Source: Gammaproteobacteria bacterium (GTDB taxonomy: Bacteria; Pseudomonadota; Gammaproteobacteria; DSM-16500). From it: a stretch of DNA of 38,749 nt. Both the position numbers and the translations under genes were made by a program. The stretch spans positions 1-38,749 of the forward strand of contig JABDGC010000012.1 in the NCBI GenBank assembly GCA_013286215.1, in the 5' to 3' direction. Of this stretch, positions 8,740 to 15,716 are shown piece by piece; position 1 is the stretch's first letter; each line of letters opens with the position of its first letter. Below the pieces are notes generated by a model, which saw only the letters and a list, made by a program, of their open reading frames with translations, did no database searches and was not told the DNA's origin.

Positions 8740-8757
8740 ATTAGAGCGATTAAAAAG

Positions 8758-9170
8758 TGGAGGCGGCGGGAATTGAACCCGCGTCCGCAAGCACTCTACC
8801 GTTGGTTCTACATGTTTAGCCTAATCCTTTGCGTTCACTGCTCAGTCCCCGATAGGCAGGGTCCTTAAGCAGCTAGCTCTCACACTTTAAGAGTGAAGTT
8901 TCGAGCAAACTTCACGACGAGCTTGTGTAAAGTGACTCCTCTAGCTTACTTGCGTAAGCTCCGCCCGCACAAGCACAGACGGTGAGAAGCTCGTTGCTAC
9001 CTTATTAGGCAGCCATTGCCACGGCGCCTTCGTTGAAGATGGCGTCGTTAGCAATGCGAGAGTTGCGTTTTTTGTTGGCAACTATAAATGTTGTAACGTG
9101 TTTAAAGAGGTCGTTACACCTCCACATGCCCCTCAGGCTTTGCAACCCACGTCGAAGCCAGGTCGCCCCC
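8758..9170 (-). ncRNA. ssrA: tmRNA (transfer-messenger RNA)
   Basis: The minus strand has the tmRNA 5' end GGGGGCGACCTGGCTTCGAC at 9170 and the tRNA-like 3' end, with a T-arm GCGGG-TTCAATT-CCCGC, finishing in CGCCTCC plus discriminator A at 8758. The 5' GGGGGCG pairs with CGCCTCC over seven base pairs (one G-U). The bases after the discriminator are C-T-T, so the CCA tail is not encoded. The tag reading frame begins at GCC 9079, preceded by TATAGTT as expected for the resume codon, and ends in two TAA codons at 9002-9007. The tag is 24 residues (ANKKRNSRIANDA then IFNEGAVAMAA), longer than the 10-14 typical of gammaproteobacteria. With SmpB it rescues stalled ribosomes and marks the product for proteolysis. 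Confidence 0.95.
9008..9079 (-). other. tmRNA proteolysis-tag reading frame (24 codons)
   Basis: This is the internal message of ssrA. Translation resumes at GCC (9077-9079) after the conserved TATAGTT and runs 24 codons, from ANKKRNSRI through ANDAIFNEG to AVAMAA, before tandem TAA stops. The C-terminal AVAMAA fits the hydrophobic, Ala-ending signal read by ClpXP-type proteases. The ANDAIF core resembles the start of ordinary short tags, so the first nine residues look like an N-terminal extension. Confidence 0.75.
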
Positions 9171-9187
9171 CAGAGTGAATCAAAGCG

Positions 9188-9217
9188 ATTATATACCAAA
9201 CGGATGGCTGAATACAA
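9188..9217 (-). promoter_or_regulatory. Putative ssrA promoter
   Basis: On the minus strand TTGTAT (9212-9217) and a perfect TATAAT (9188-9193) are separated by 18 bases, ending 18 bases before the mature tmRNA 5' end at 9170. A short 5' leader would be removed by RNase P. The -35 lies only about ten bases after the stop codon of the upstream phosphorylase gene. Confidence 0.6.
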
Positions 9218-9226
9218 AAAAAGCTT

Positions 9227-10060
9227 TTAGCCCGCTAATTCCTGCAGCGCCAAGATTCTAACCGTTTCTAAGCTGAGCTCGATCGTCCGCTGAATAACGA
9301 GCGGTACTTTCCCAGAGCTATAGCCTTCTTCCGAATCGGCAACAATGCCCAGGATTGCGCCAGCCATGACCCGGCTCGAAGGAGACTCGTCTTGGAGCTG
9401 TAACGCATGATTATAGATCTGTGTCTGAATATAGAGAGTGGCCGTTTCCATTTCAGAAGCTAGCACACCGGCTTGATGAAGCAGTTTGCGATAATGCTGA
9501 TTTTCATCTTTCAGCGGGCCGGCGCCAAACTCGCGGGCATAGAGCGAACTTTTGCAATGCACAACACCGGTATGCATATTATCGAAGAGATTAAGCTGTT
9601 CCGCCGCTAGCAGGATACTGGAGGTAACTTCCAGAGAGGCAACCGCGGGAAATTCTAAGGGAAGATAGCGTGCCGAGGTGCTTTCATCGCGCACAGAAGC
9701 CTGGGCATTAATCAAATCTCCGGGTTTCACCCAGGGCTGCAGTGAGCCGGCTGTGCCAATGCGTAAAAAGCGCTTAGCTCCCAGGTGGAAGAGTTCGTGC
9801 AGATAAATTTCCATGCTCGGACAGCCCATGCCGCTGCCAATTGCGGCGACGTCAATGGTTTCGCCGTCAGCGTCGAGCGTTCCTAAATAGAGATGAATGC
9901 CGCGCTCATGTGTTTTGACTTGGACCTTGTTAAAATGGCTGGCAATTTCCTTGGCGCGCCCATCGGAGCCGGGCATAAAAACATAACGCCCAATGCCATC
10001 ATTTCCTTCCAGATCCTGGGGTGTGGCATTGATATGCGCAATGCGGGTCGTCGTTTTCAT
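9227..10060 (-). CDS. Nucleoside phosphorylase (purine/uridine phosphorylase family)
   Basis: A 277-aa cytosolic enzyme of the PNP/UDP phosphorylase family, which splits nucleosides with phosphate into base and ribose-1-phosphate. Visible family motifs are YVFMPGSDGRAKEIA near residues 26-40 (phosphate-binding glycine region), AIGSGMGCPSMEIYL near 72-86, RIGTAGSLQP near 99-108 and ASEMETATLY near 200-209, the last being the ribose-contacting Met-Glu. The substrate cannot be fixed by eye; the Glu-rich central motif fits uridine phosphorylase, but purine or methylthioadenosine activity is possible. It sits between smpB (12 bases downstream of its stop) and ssrA on the same strand, probably sharing the smpB transcript. 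Confidence 0.8.
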   Translation of the reverse strand: MKTTTRIAHINATPQDLEGNDGIGRYVFMPGSDGRAKEIASHFNKVQVKTHERGIHLYLGTLDADGETIDVAAIGSGMGCPSMEIYLHELFHLGAKRFLRIGTAGSLQPWVKPGDLINAQASVRDESTSARYLPLEFPAVASLEVTSSILLAAEQLNLFDNMHTGVVHCKSSLYAREFGAGPLKDENQHYRKLLHQAGVLASEMETATLYIQTQIYNHALQLQDESPSSRVMAGAILGIVADSEEGYSSGKVPLVIQRTIELSLETVRILALQELAG

Positions 10061-10071
10061 GCTGAATGCTC

Positions 10072-10542
10072 CTAGCGTTGTTTTTTTAAAAGTTGTTGTT
10101 TGGCTCTATTCCAATCCCGTTGTTTTTCGTCGGCGCGCTTGTCGTGAAGCTTTTTACCTTTCGCGAGGCCAATCTCTAACTTAACCCGGTTCTTTTTCCA
10201 ATACATCGCCAGCGGAACCAAGGTAAAGCCGCGGCGTTCGACCAGTCCAATGAGTTTATTCAACTCACTGTGATTCAGCAGCAACTTCCGGGTTCGCTGT
10301 GGGTCCGGGTGAATATGCGTGGAAGCTGATTGCAAGGGCGTGATTTGTGCCCCGATTAACCAGGCTTCGTTATTTTTTAAGATAACATAACCCTGGTCCA
10401 GCTGGATTCTTCCAGCGCGGATGCTTTTAACTTCCCACCCTTCCAGCGCCATGCCGGCTTCATAGCGGTCTTCAATGCTATACTCATGCCTGGCTTTGCG
10501 GTTGAGTGCTATCGTGGATGACGTGTCTTGTTTTTGGCTCAT
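10072..10542 (-). CDS. smpB: SsrA-binding protein SmpB
   Basis: A 156-aa RNA-binding protein that partners tmRNA in trans-translation. The sequence has the SmpB core: [20 protein letters not shown], then [12 protein letters not shown] near residues 50-61 and [18 protein letters not shown]. The basic C-terminal tail ends [15 protein letters not shown]; this tail occupies the empty mRNA channel of a stalled ribosome. Length matches the family (about 155-160). ssrA lies about 900 bases downstream on the same strand with one gene between, so protein and RNA partners are neighbours. Confidence 0.97.
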   Translation of the reverse strand: MSQKQDTSSTIALNRKARHEYSIEDRYEAGMALEGWEVKSIRAGRIQLDQGYVILKNNEAWLIGAQITPLQSASTHIHPDPQRTRKLLLNHSELNKLIGLVERRGFTLVPLAMYWKKNRVKLEIGLAKGKKLHDKRADEKQRDWNRAKQQLLKKQR

Positions 10543-10575
10543 GATTTTTCTATATCAGAACGTTGCTATCTTTGT

Positions 10576-10603
10576 GTTATAATTGCAAACTCGAGTTTAG
10601 CAA
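10576..10603 (-). promoter_or_regulatory. Putative smpB promoter in the smpB/ratA divergent gap
   Basis: On the minus strand TTGCTA (10598-10603) and TATAAC (10576-10581) are separated by 16 bases, 34 bases before the smpB ATG. A plus-strand TATAAT at 10578-10583 overlaps it and could serve ratA, although I see no good -35 for it. Confidence 0.4.
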
Positions 10604-10649
10604 GAGTATATCCAAACCCCGTACGATACACTAGAAGTAATTAAAGCCG

Positions 10650-11090
10650 ATGAGCACGATAAAACGCAGCGCGCTGGTTCCCTATAGCGCAAGACAAATG
10701 TTTGAGCTGGTCAACAGTATTGAAGACTATCCGCGTTTCTTGCCTTGGTGCAGCCGCAGCGAAATTTTGAGCAGCAGCGAGAAGGAGGTGGTGGCTTCAC
10801 TGGAGATTGCCTGGAAGGGCATTCACAAAAGCTTTACCACCCATAATGAGCTGACGCCTTTTAAATGCATCAAGATTTCCTTGGTGAAGGGGCCCTTGCG
10901 TCATTTGGATGGAACCTGGAAATTCCACAATCTAGGCGAGGATGAGGGCTGTAAGGTAACTCTGGACCTGGAATTTGAGGCTGCCGGCGGTTTTATCGAT
11001 CGTGTTTTCGAGCCTATTTTTAATCATATCGCCAATTCTTTAGTGGACGCTTTTTGTAAGCGCGCCGTGGAAGTGTATGGCGACAAATAA
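10650..11090 (+). CDS. ratA: RatA-family START/COQ10-like protein
   Basis: A 146-aa START-domain protein of the Coq10/RatA family. Recognisable parts are the N-terminal ALVPYSARQMFELVNSIEDY, then YPRFLPWCSRSEIL (the conserved tryptophan-cysteine segment), and LKF-like strands around GPLRHLDGTWKF. The E. coli homologue was described as inhibiting 70S association (ribosome association toxin), while Coq10 relatives bind ubiquinone; which applies here cannot be told. Its end overlaps rnfH by 14 bases, and smpB is divergent. This is the conserved gammaproteobacterial smpB-ratA-rnfH-bamE arrangement. Confidence 0.9.
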   Translation: MSTIKRSALVPYSARQMFELVNSIEDYPRFLPWCSRSEILSSSEKEVVASLEIAWKGIHKSFTTHNELTPFKCIKISLVKGPLRHLDGTWKFHNLGEDEGCKVTLDLEFEAAGGFIDRVFEPIFNHIANSLVDAFCKRAVEVYGDK

Positions 11091-11379
11091 TTTGCTCTCG
11101 ATTGAGGTTGCCTATGCTAAGCCAGAGGAGCAGGTGATTTTGACGCTTCAAGTCTCTACCGGAACCACCCTGGGTGAGGCCATCCGGCAATCGGGCATTT
11201 TGCAGCGCTTTCCTGAAATTGATTTGCAGCAGCAGGCTATCGGTGTTTTTAGCCAACCTCGAAAATTAACCGACGGGGTGGAAGAGGGCGACCGCATCGA
11301 AATTTACCGCCCGCTGTTGATTGATCCTAAAGAGGCTCGAAGGCTAAAGGCTAAGCGTAGGAAAAACGTGGCATCCTGA
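11077..11379 (+). CDS. rnfH: RnfH family protein (RatB)
   Basis: A 100-aa protein with a ubiquitin-like beta-grasp fold: LSIEVAYAKPEEQVILTLQV, TLGEAIRQSGIL, IGVFSQPRKLTDGVEEGDRI, then EIYRPLLIDPKEARR, which is diagnostic. The role is poorly understood; it always accompanies ratA, and overlaps it here by 14 bases. The last codons Ala-Ser-stop are formed by GCATCCTGA, which is the first arm of a dispersed palindromic repeat (11371-11437). The original C-terminus may therefore have been replaced when the repeat arrived. Confidence 0.9.
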   Translation: MATNNLLSIEVAYAKPEEQVILTLQVSTGTTLGEAIRQSGILQRFPEIDLQQQAIGVFSQPRKLTDGVEEGDRIEIYRPLLIDPKEARRLKAKRRKNVAS

Positions 11380-11437
11380 GCGTAGCTAAAGCCTCTTACT
11401 GAAATGAGAAGGATCCTTCGCCTAAGCTCAGGATGAC
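11371..11437. repeat. Dispersed palindromic repeat, degenerate copy between rnfH and bamE
   Basis: The left arm GCATCCTGAGCGTAGC and right arm GCTCAGGATGAC, with AAGGATCCTTCGCC, are a diverged copy of the palindrome found at 23642-23714 and 36258-36336 (core GTCATCC-GAGCGCAGCGAAGGATC and its reverse complement). It lies between the convergent rnfH and bamE ends, where a hairpin could stop transcription in both directions. Confidence 0.7.
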
Positions 11438-11502
11438 AGAAGGGGTCTTAGCATCGTGTTTTAGTAAATACTTGGTTCTCATTCAAATTTCCCTCTCCTC
11501 AT

Positions 11503-11814
11503 TTAAATCCCTTCTCTTTGAATTGACTCTAAAATGCCGTTTCTAAAGACCAGAGTTAGCTTCTTCTCAGTCCGCGGATTTGAGCCGAGCTGAGAAGTGT
11601 AAACATAGGATATTACTCGAGAATTAATGACATTAACCAAGATGGGCTCGCCCATAATGGCTTTGACTTGCCCTTCCGTCATGCCGGGATGAATCCGGTT
11701 AACCATACTCGGGGTCATGACATTTCCTTGCTCAACCTCCACCTTATGTACCTGAAAGAGTGAGCAAGAAGTTAACAAAGTCCCTAAAAGGCATAATAAA
11801 ATAAGTTTACGCAT
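11503..11814 (-). CDS. bamE: Outer membrane protein assembly factor BamE (SmpA) lipoprotein
   Basis: A 103-aa lipoprotein of the BAM complex, which inserts beta-barrels into the outer membrane. The signal peptide ends in the lipobox LLTSC, with Cys17 as the lipidated residue. The mature part has the SmpA/OmlA fold: QGNVMTPSMVNRIHPGMTEGQ then VKAIMGEPIL, then VYTSQLGS and LTLVFRNGILESI. Size matches E. coli BamE (113 aa). The start is preceded by GGGAGA. It is transcribed towards rnfH and divergently from yceD. Several barrel proteins in this window would be its clients. Confidence 0.93.
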   Translation of the reverse strand: MRKLILLCLLGTLLTSCSLFQVHKVEVEQGNVMTPSMVNRIHPGMTEGQVKAIMGEPILVNVINSRVISYVYTSQLGSNPRTEKKLTLVFRNGILESIQREGI

Positions 11815-11850
11815 TTATTCTCCCGATTTTTCCATTACAATGCTGAGCTT

Positions 11851-11879
11851 ATCATAATAGGCGGTCTTCAGTATAACAA
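11851..11879 (-). promoter_or_regulatory. Putative bamE promoter
   Basis: On the minus strand TTGTTA (11874-11879) and TATGAT (11851-11856) are separated by 17 bases, 37 bases upstream of the bamE ATG. Confidence 0.45.
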
Positions 11880-11919
11880 GCACAATTCAGACGCCCGTGT
11901 AAAATATGTTGATTTTCAA

Positions 11920-11949
11920 TTGACATACCTTGCATTTTCTACCTAAAAT
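11920..11949 (+). promoter_or_regulatory. Strong putative promoter of the yceD-rpmF-plsX-fab series
   Basis: A perfect TTGACA at 11920-11925 and TAAAAT at 11944-11949 are separated by 18 bases. The -10 ends only nine bases before the yceD ATG at 11959, so the transcript would begin within a few bases of the start codon. No Shine-Dalgarno is visible, which suggests a near-leaderless message. Confidence 0.55.
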
Positions 11950-11958
11950 CACGCCATC

Positions 11959-12483
11959 ATGAAAAATTTGCCATTACCACAGCATATTAATATGCTTCGC
12001 TTGTCCGAGCATGCTGCTAATTTCCATGGTTCTTTATTAATCAAGGACATGCAGAGGTTGGCGCCCAGCCTTTACAGTGATGAGGGGGCGGTTATTGTAG
12101 ATTTGAGTCTAGGGACAGACGAAGAGGGAACCCGGTTTTGCCGGGTACAATTAAAAACGGATGTTATTCTGCAATGCCAACGTTGTATGGAACCCTTTAC
12201 TTATGGAATAATGAGCGATTTTCTGCATGGTATGGTGAGCTCCGAACGAGAGGCGGAAGCCTTAGCGACGCATTACGAACCGGTGATTGTCCAGGACGGT
12301 ATGCTCATTGTGCAAGACATGATTGAGGATGAGTTGATCTTGAAGATGCCCATTGTTCCAATGCATCCGGACCTGGAGTGTAAGGTAAAATTACCGGTTG
12401 TCGACGCGAGCTGGGCGAAAGAGGGAGAGGATGGGCAAGGTCCTTTCAAGGTATTAAAGTTGTTAAAGCCGGAAACGAAATAA
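11959..12483 (+). CDS. yceD: YceD/DUF177 family protein (23S rRNA accumulation protein)
   Basis: A 174-aa protein of the YceD family, which almost always precedes rpmF and affects 23S rRNA accumulation in E. coli and plants. The diagnostic segment is LQCQRCMEPF near residues 71-80, with a third cysteine in DLECKVKLPVVD near 140; these may bind metal. Asp/Glu-rich stretches surround DGMLIVQDMIEDELIL. It ends 12 bases before rpmF. ATG 11959 is chosen because the promoter ends just before it; no ribosome-binding site is seen. Confidence 0.9.
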   Translation: MKNLPLPQHINMLRLSEHAANFHGSLLIKDMQRLAPSLYSDEGAVIVDLSLGTDEEGTRFCRVQLKTDVILQCQRCMEPFTYGIMSDFLHGMVSSEREAEALATHYEPVIVQDGMLIVQDMIEDELILKMPIVPMHPDLECKVKLPVVDASWAKEGEDGQGPFKVLKLLKPETK

Positions 12484-12495
12484 GAGGGTTAATTT

Positions 12496-12699
12496 ATGGC
12501 AGTACACAAGAGTAAGAAATCGCGATCTTGTCGCGGCATGCGTCGCTCACATGACGCTTTGGGCAAACCAACGCTTTCGGTTGACGTCGGTACGGGTGAA
12601 ACCCATCTTCGTCACCATGTTTCACCAAAGGGATATTACAAGGGAAAAGAAATCATAAAGCAGAAAGTTGAAGTCGAACAAGAAAGCGACGAAGGGTAA
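12496..12699 (+). CDS. rpmF: 50S ribosomal protein L32 (bL32)
   Basis: A 67-aa basic ribosomal protein. It has [20 protein letters not shown], then [18 protein letters not shown], matching bL32 (HRVSPxGYYRG). This copy lacks the four-cysteine zinc-binding set; only Cys12 is present. GAGGG at 12483-12487 lies ahead of the start. It ends five bases before plsX, the usual rpmF-plsX link between ribosome and lipid synthesis. Confidence 0.96.
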   Translation: MAVHKSKKSRSCRGMRRSHDALGKPTLSVDVGTGETHLRHHVSPKGYYKGKEIIKQKVEVEQESDEG

Positions 12700-12704
12700 A
12701 TCCT

Positions 12705-13745
12705 TTGAATCGTGTCAGGATCGCTATCGATGCAATGGGGGGCGACCATGGTCCCTCCGTCACTGTGCCGGCCTCTCTACAAGCCTTGCAGATTCATAAA
12801 AATCTGCATCTAACGCTTGTTGGCGACCAAGCTATTTTGCAGCAAGAGATCGATAAGCATAAAAACCTAGAATACGAGTGCTCTCAATTGTCTATCCAGC
12901 ATGCCACGCAGCGTGTTGAAATGGACGAAGCGCCTACCCAAGCGCTTCGCTATAAAAAAGACTCTTCCATGCGCGTTGCTATTAATCTGGTCAAAGAAGG
13001 CAAAGCACAGGCCTGCGTCAGCGCCGGCAACACCGGAGCGCTGATGGCAATCGCCCATTTTGTTTTAAAAACCATTGAGGGCGTTGATCGTCCGGCGATT
13101 GTATCCAGCCTGCCGTCTTACACCAAAGATATGCGCATGCTTGATTTGGGCGCTAATGTTGACTCCAGTGCCACGAATCTGGTGCAATTTGCCATCATGG
13201 GATCCATCCTCGCTTCCGTGATTGACGAAATTCCCCAGCCCAAGGTTTATTTGCTGAATATCGGCGAAGAAGTCATCAAGGGCAATAAACAAGTTAAAGA
13301 AACGGCGCAATTGCTGGCTGAAACCCAGGCCATTAATTATCAAGGGTTTCTAGAGGGCGATGCTCTGTTTAAAGGAAAGGCCGACGTGATTGTCTGCGAT
13401 GGTTTTGTTGGCAACGTAGCATTAAAGACCAGCGAAGGCGCGGCACTTTTCATCATGCACCTGATTAAGGAAGGGTTTCAACGCAACCTGCTTACCCGTC
13501 TTGCCGGTTTAATTGTCTTGCCCATTTTAAAGAGCGTGATTAAGCGAGTCGATCCTTCACGCTATAACGGCGCTACCTTCGTCGGCTTAAAAGGAATCGT
13601 GGTTAAGAGCCATGGACATGCTAGCATCAAAGGCTTTGTGCATGCGATCGAAGAGGCTATCTTGCAAGCGGAAAAAAATATTCTTCACCGCATTAGCAGT
13701 GAAATTGAGAAATTATTAAAATCCACCTCGTTTGGAACAGCCTAA
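12705..13745 (+). CDS. plsX: Phosphate acyltransferase PlsX
   Basis: A 346-aa enzyme that makes acyl-phosphate from acyl-ACP, the first committed step towards phosphatidic acid with PlsY/PlsC. Conserved parts are IAIDAMGGDHGP at residues 6-17, ACVSAGNTGALMA near 104-116, LDLGANVD near 147-154, EGDALFKGKADVIVCDGFVGN near 217-237 and GLKGIVVKSHG near 304-314. It starts with TTG at 12705, five bases after rpmF. The downstream fab genes supply its substrate acyl-ACP. Confidence 0.96.
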   Translation: MNRVRIAIDAMGGDHGPSVTVPASLQALQIHKNLHLTLVGDQAILQQEIDKHKNLEYECSQLSIQHATQRVEMDEAPTQALRYKKDSSMRVAINLVKEGKAQACVSAGNTGALMAIAHFVLKTIEGVDRPAIVSSLPSYTKDMRMLDLGANVDSSATNLVQFAIMGSILASVIDEIPQPKVYLLNIGEEVIKGNKQVKETAQLLAETQAINYQGFLEGDALFKGKADVIVCDGFVGNVALKTSEGAALFIMHLIKEGFQRNLLTRLAGLIVLPILKSVIKRVDPSRYNGATFVGLKGIVVKSHGHASIKGFVHAIEEAILQAEKNILHRISSEIEKLLKSTSFGTA

Positions 13746-13747
13746 TT

Positions 13748-14710
13748 ATGAAATATTCACGCATCCTCGGCACGGGTTCTTTTCTGCCGAAAAAAATATT
13801 AAAAAACGCGGATCTGGAGAAAATAGTCGATACGACCGACGCCTGGATTGTGGAGCGTACCGGAATTCGCCAGCGTCATATCGTTTCGGAAGGTGAAAAT
13901 GCGCTGACCATGGCGGAAAGCGCGGGGCGCCAGGCTCTGGAAGCAGCTGGGTTGATGCCTAAGGATGTGGACATGATTATTGTTGCCACCACGACGCCGA
14001 TTAAAACCTTCCCCAGCACGGCTTGTTATTTACAGAAAAGTTTTGGTATTGGCGGTTGCCCAGCCTTTGATTTGAATTCAGCAGCCTGCTCTGGTTTTAT
14101 CTACGGCATGAGCATAGCCGATCAGTATATTCGCCAGGGAACCATTAAAACAGCCCTGGTCATTGGCACCGAAGTGATGTCAGCCATTCTCGATTGGACC
14201 GATCGCAGCACCTGCGTCTTATTTGGTGATGGAGCTGGAGCTGTGGTTTTGGGGGCTAGTGATAAACCGGGTATTTTATCCACCCATATTCACGCGGATG
14301 GCTCCTACGAGGACGTTTTGTCCCTGCCAATAATGGAAAGAAAGATGCGCTCCGAGGAGTCAATTTTTCTGCAAATGTCCGGTAATCGCCTGTTTAAACT
14401 AGCCGTCAATATTTTAGGCGATCTCTTTGAAGAAACCTTGGCTGCTAATTCACTGAAAAAGTCAGACGTTGATTGGCTGATTCCGCATCAAGCCAATATC
14501 CGAATTATTCAAGGTATGGCCAAAAAACTGGATTTACCCATGGATCGAGTGGCGGTAACCCTGGACGAGCAAGGCAACACCTCCGCTGCTTCGATTCCTT
14601 TAGCTTTAGACAAGGTGGTTCGTGAAGGCAAGGTTAAACGCGACCAGCTGCTCCTTTTGGAGAGCTTTGGCGGCGGCTTGACCTGGGGTTCAGCGTTAGT
14701 TCGCTTTTAG
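13748..14710 (+). CDS. fabH: Beta-ketoacyl-ACP synthase III
   Basis: A 320-aa enzyme that starts fatty acid synthesis by condensing acetyl-CoA with malonyl-ACP. The catalytic triad is visible: Cys114 in NSAACSGF, His247 in IPHQAN and Asn277 in EQGNTSAAS. The N-terminus reads ILGTGSFLPKKIL and the C-terminus FGGGLTWGSALVRF, as usual in FabH. Length is standard (317 in E. coli). The start lies two bases after the plsX stop, so translation is probably coupled. Confidence 0.97.
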   Translation: MKYSRILGTGSFLPKKILKNADLEKIVDTTDAWIVERTGIRQRHIVSEGENALTMAESAGRQALEAAGLMPKDVDMIIVATTTPIKTFPSTACYLQKSFGIGGCPAFDLNSAACSGFIYGMSIADQYIRQGTIKTALVIGTEVMSAILDWTDRSTCVLFGDGAGAVVLGASDKPGILSTHIHADGSYEDVLSLPIMERKMRSEESIFLQMSGNRLFKLAVNILGDLFEETLAANSLKKSDVDWLIPHQANIRIIQGMAKKLDLPMDRVAVTLDEQGNTSAASIPLALDKVVREGKVKRDQLLLLESFGGGLTWGSALVRF

Positions 14711-14743
14711 CGCTTCTTTTTAATATTAAGTAATGGTAACGAT

Positions 14744-15691
14744 ATGAAAAAAATAGGAATAGTATTTCCGGGACAGGGCTCGCAAACGGTTGGCATGCTG
14801 ACTGATATTGCGCGCGAGTATTCTATTGTTCAGGAAGTATATCGAGAGGCTTCCGAGATCTTGGGCTACGACTTATGGCGTCTCGTCAGCGAAGGGCCTG
14901 CCGAGGAGTTAGATAAAACTGCCCAGACCCAGCCTGCCTTATTAGCCGGTTCCTATGCGATCTGGAAGATCCTTTTTAACCAGGTCAAGCATAAACCCTC
15001 TTTATTGGCCGGCCATAGCTTGGGTGAATATACGGCTTTGGTCTGTGCTCAGGCGCTTTCCTTTGCGGATGCAATTCGGCTGGTGGCTGCCCGAGGACGC
15101 TTTATGCAGGAAGCCGTCCCGGCAGGGCAGGGGGGGCTTGCAGCAATTGTTGGTTTAGACGAGAATACAGTACGTGCAATCTGTGAACAAGCCGTCTCCG
15201 GGGCAGAGGTGCTTTCTCCGGCCAATTTTAATAGTCATGGACAAGTCGTGATAGCTGGACATCGGACGGCAATAGAACGGGCCCTGGGTTTAGCTGGCAA
15301 AGCCGGCGCCAAGATCGCCAAATTACTGCCTGTGAGCGTGCCCTCACATTGTGTGCTGATGAAGCCAGCCGCTGACCGTTTGGCCGAATTATTAGCAACC
15401 ATCGATATTCAAAAGCCAAAGTTTTCCGTGCTGAGTAATGTCGATGTGACTCTCTATATCCGCCCAGAAGAGATTCGGGATGGTTTAGTGAGGCAGCTTT
15501 ATATGCCGGTCAGATGGGTTGAGGTTGTCCATGAGTTTATCAATCATGGCGTCACCTATCTCGTCGAATGTGGACCCAGTCGCGTTTTGACAGGTTTGAA
15601 TCGCCGTATTGGCGCTGAATTGACGCTGATGCATACCGGCGATCTGCGGAGTCTGAGAGAATTGTTGGATACTGAATTTGAGATTGAATAG
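14744..15691 (+). CDS. fabD: Malonyl CoA-ACP transacylase
   Basis: A 315-aa enzyme that loads malonyl groups on ACP. It opens with IVFPGQGSQTVGML at residues 6-19. The nucleophile is Ser92 in GHSLGEY and the catalytic His is His202 in VPSHC. The oxyanion-related Gln11 lies in the GQGSQ loop. It lies 33 bases after fabH and 25 bases before fabG, in the standard fabHDG order. Confidence 0.97.
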   Translation: MKKIGIVFPGQGSQTVGMLTDIAREYSIVQEVYREASEILGYDLWRLVSEGPAEELDKTAQTQPALLAGSYAIWKILFNQVKHKPSLLAGHSLGEYTALVCAQALSFADAIRLVAARGRFMQEAVPAGQGGLAAIVGLDENTVRAICEQAVSGAEVLSPANFNSHGQVVIAGHRTAIERALGLAGKAGAKIAKLLPVSVPSHCVLMKPAADRLAELLATIDIQKPKFSVLSNVDVTLYIRPEEIRDGLVRQLYMPVRWVEVVHEFINHGVTYLVECGPSRVLTGLNRRIGAELTLMHTGDLRSLRELLDTEFEIE

Positions 15692-15716
15692 CAGCTGATT
15701 AATTAGCAGGTGATCT

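Noticed and set aside
8758..8830. A tRNA gene at the tRNA-like T-arm
   Set aside because: It pairs with the distant GGGGGCG 5' end and lacks a full cloverleaf; it is the 3' part of tmRNA.
9005..9217. 70-aa open frame on the minus strand
   Set aside because: It is read-through of the ssrA promoter and 5' part into the tag frame; only the last 24 codons are translated, and not from a normal start.
10650..11379. ratA-rnfH as a toxin-antitoxin pair
   Set aside because: Despite names used in databases, this is a conserved core gene pair, and antitoxin function of RnfH is not established.
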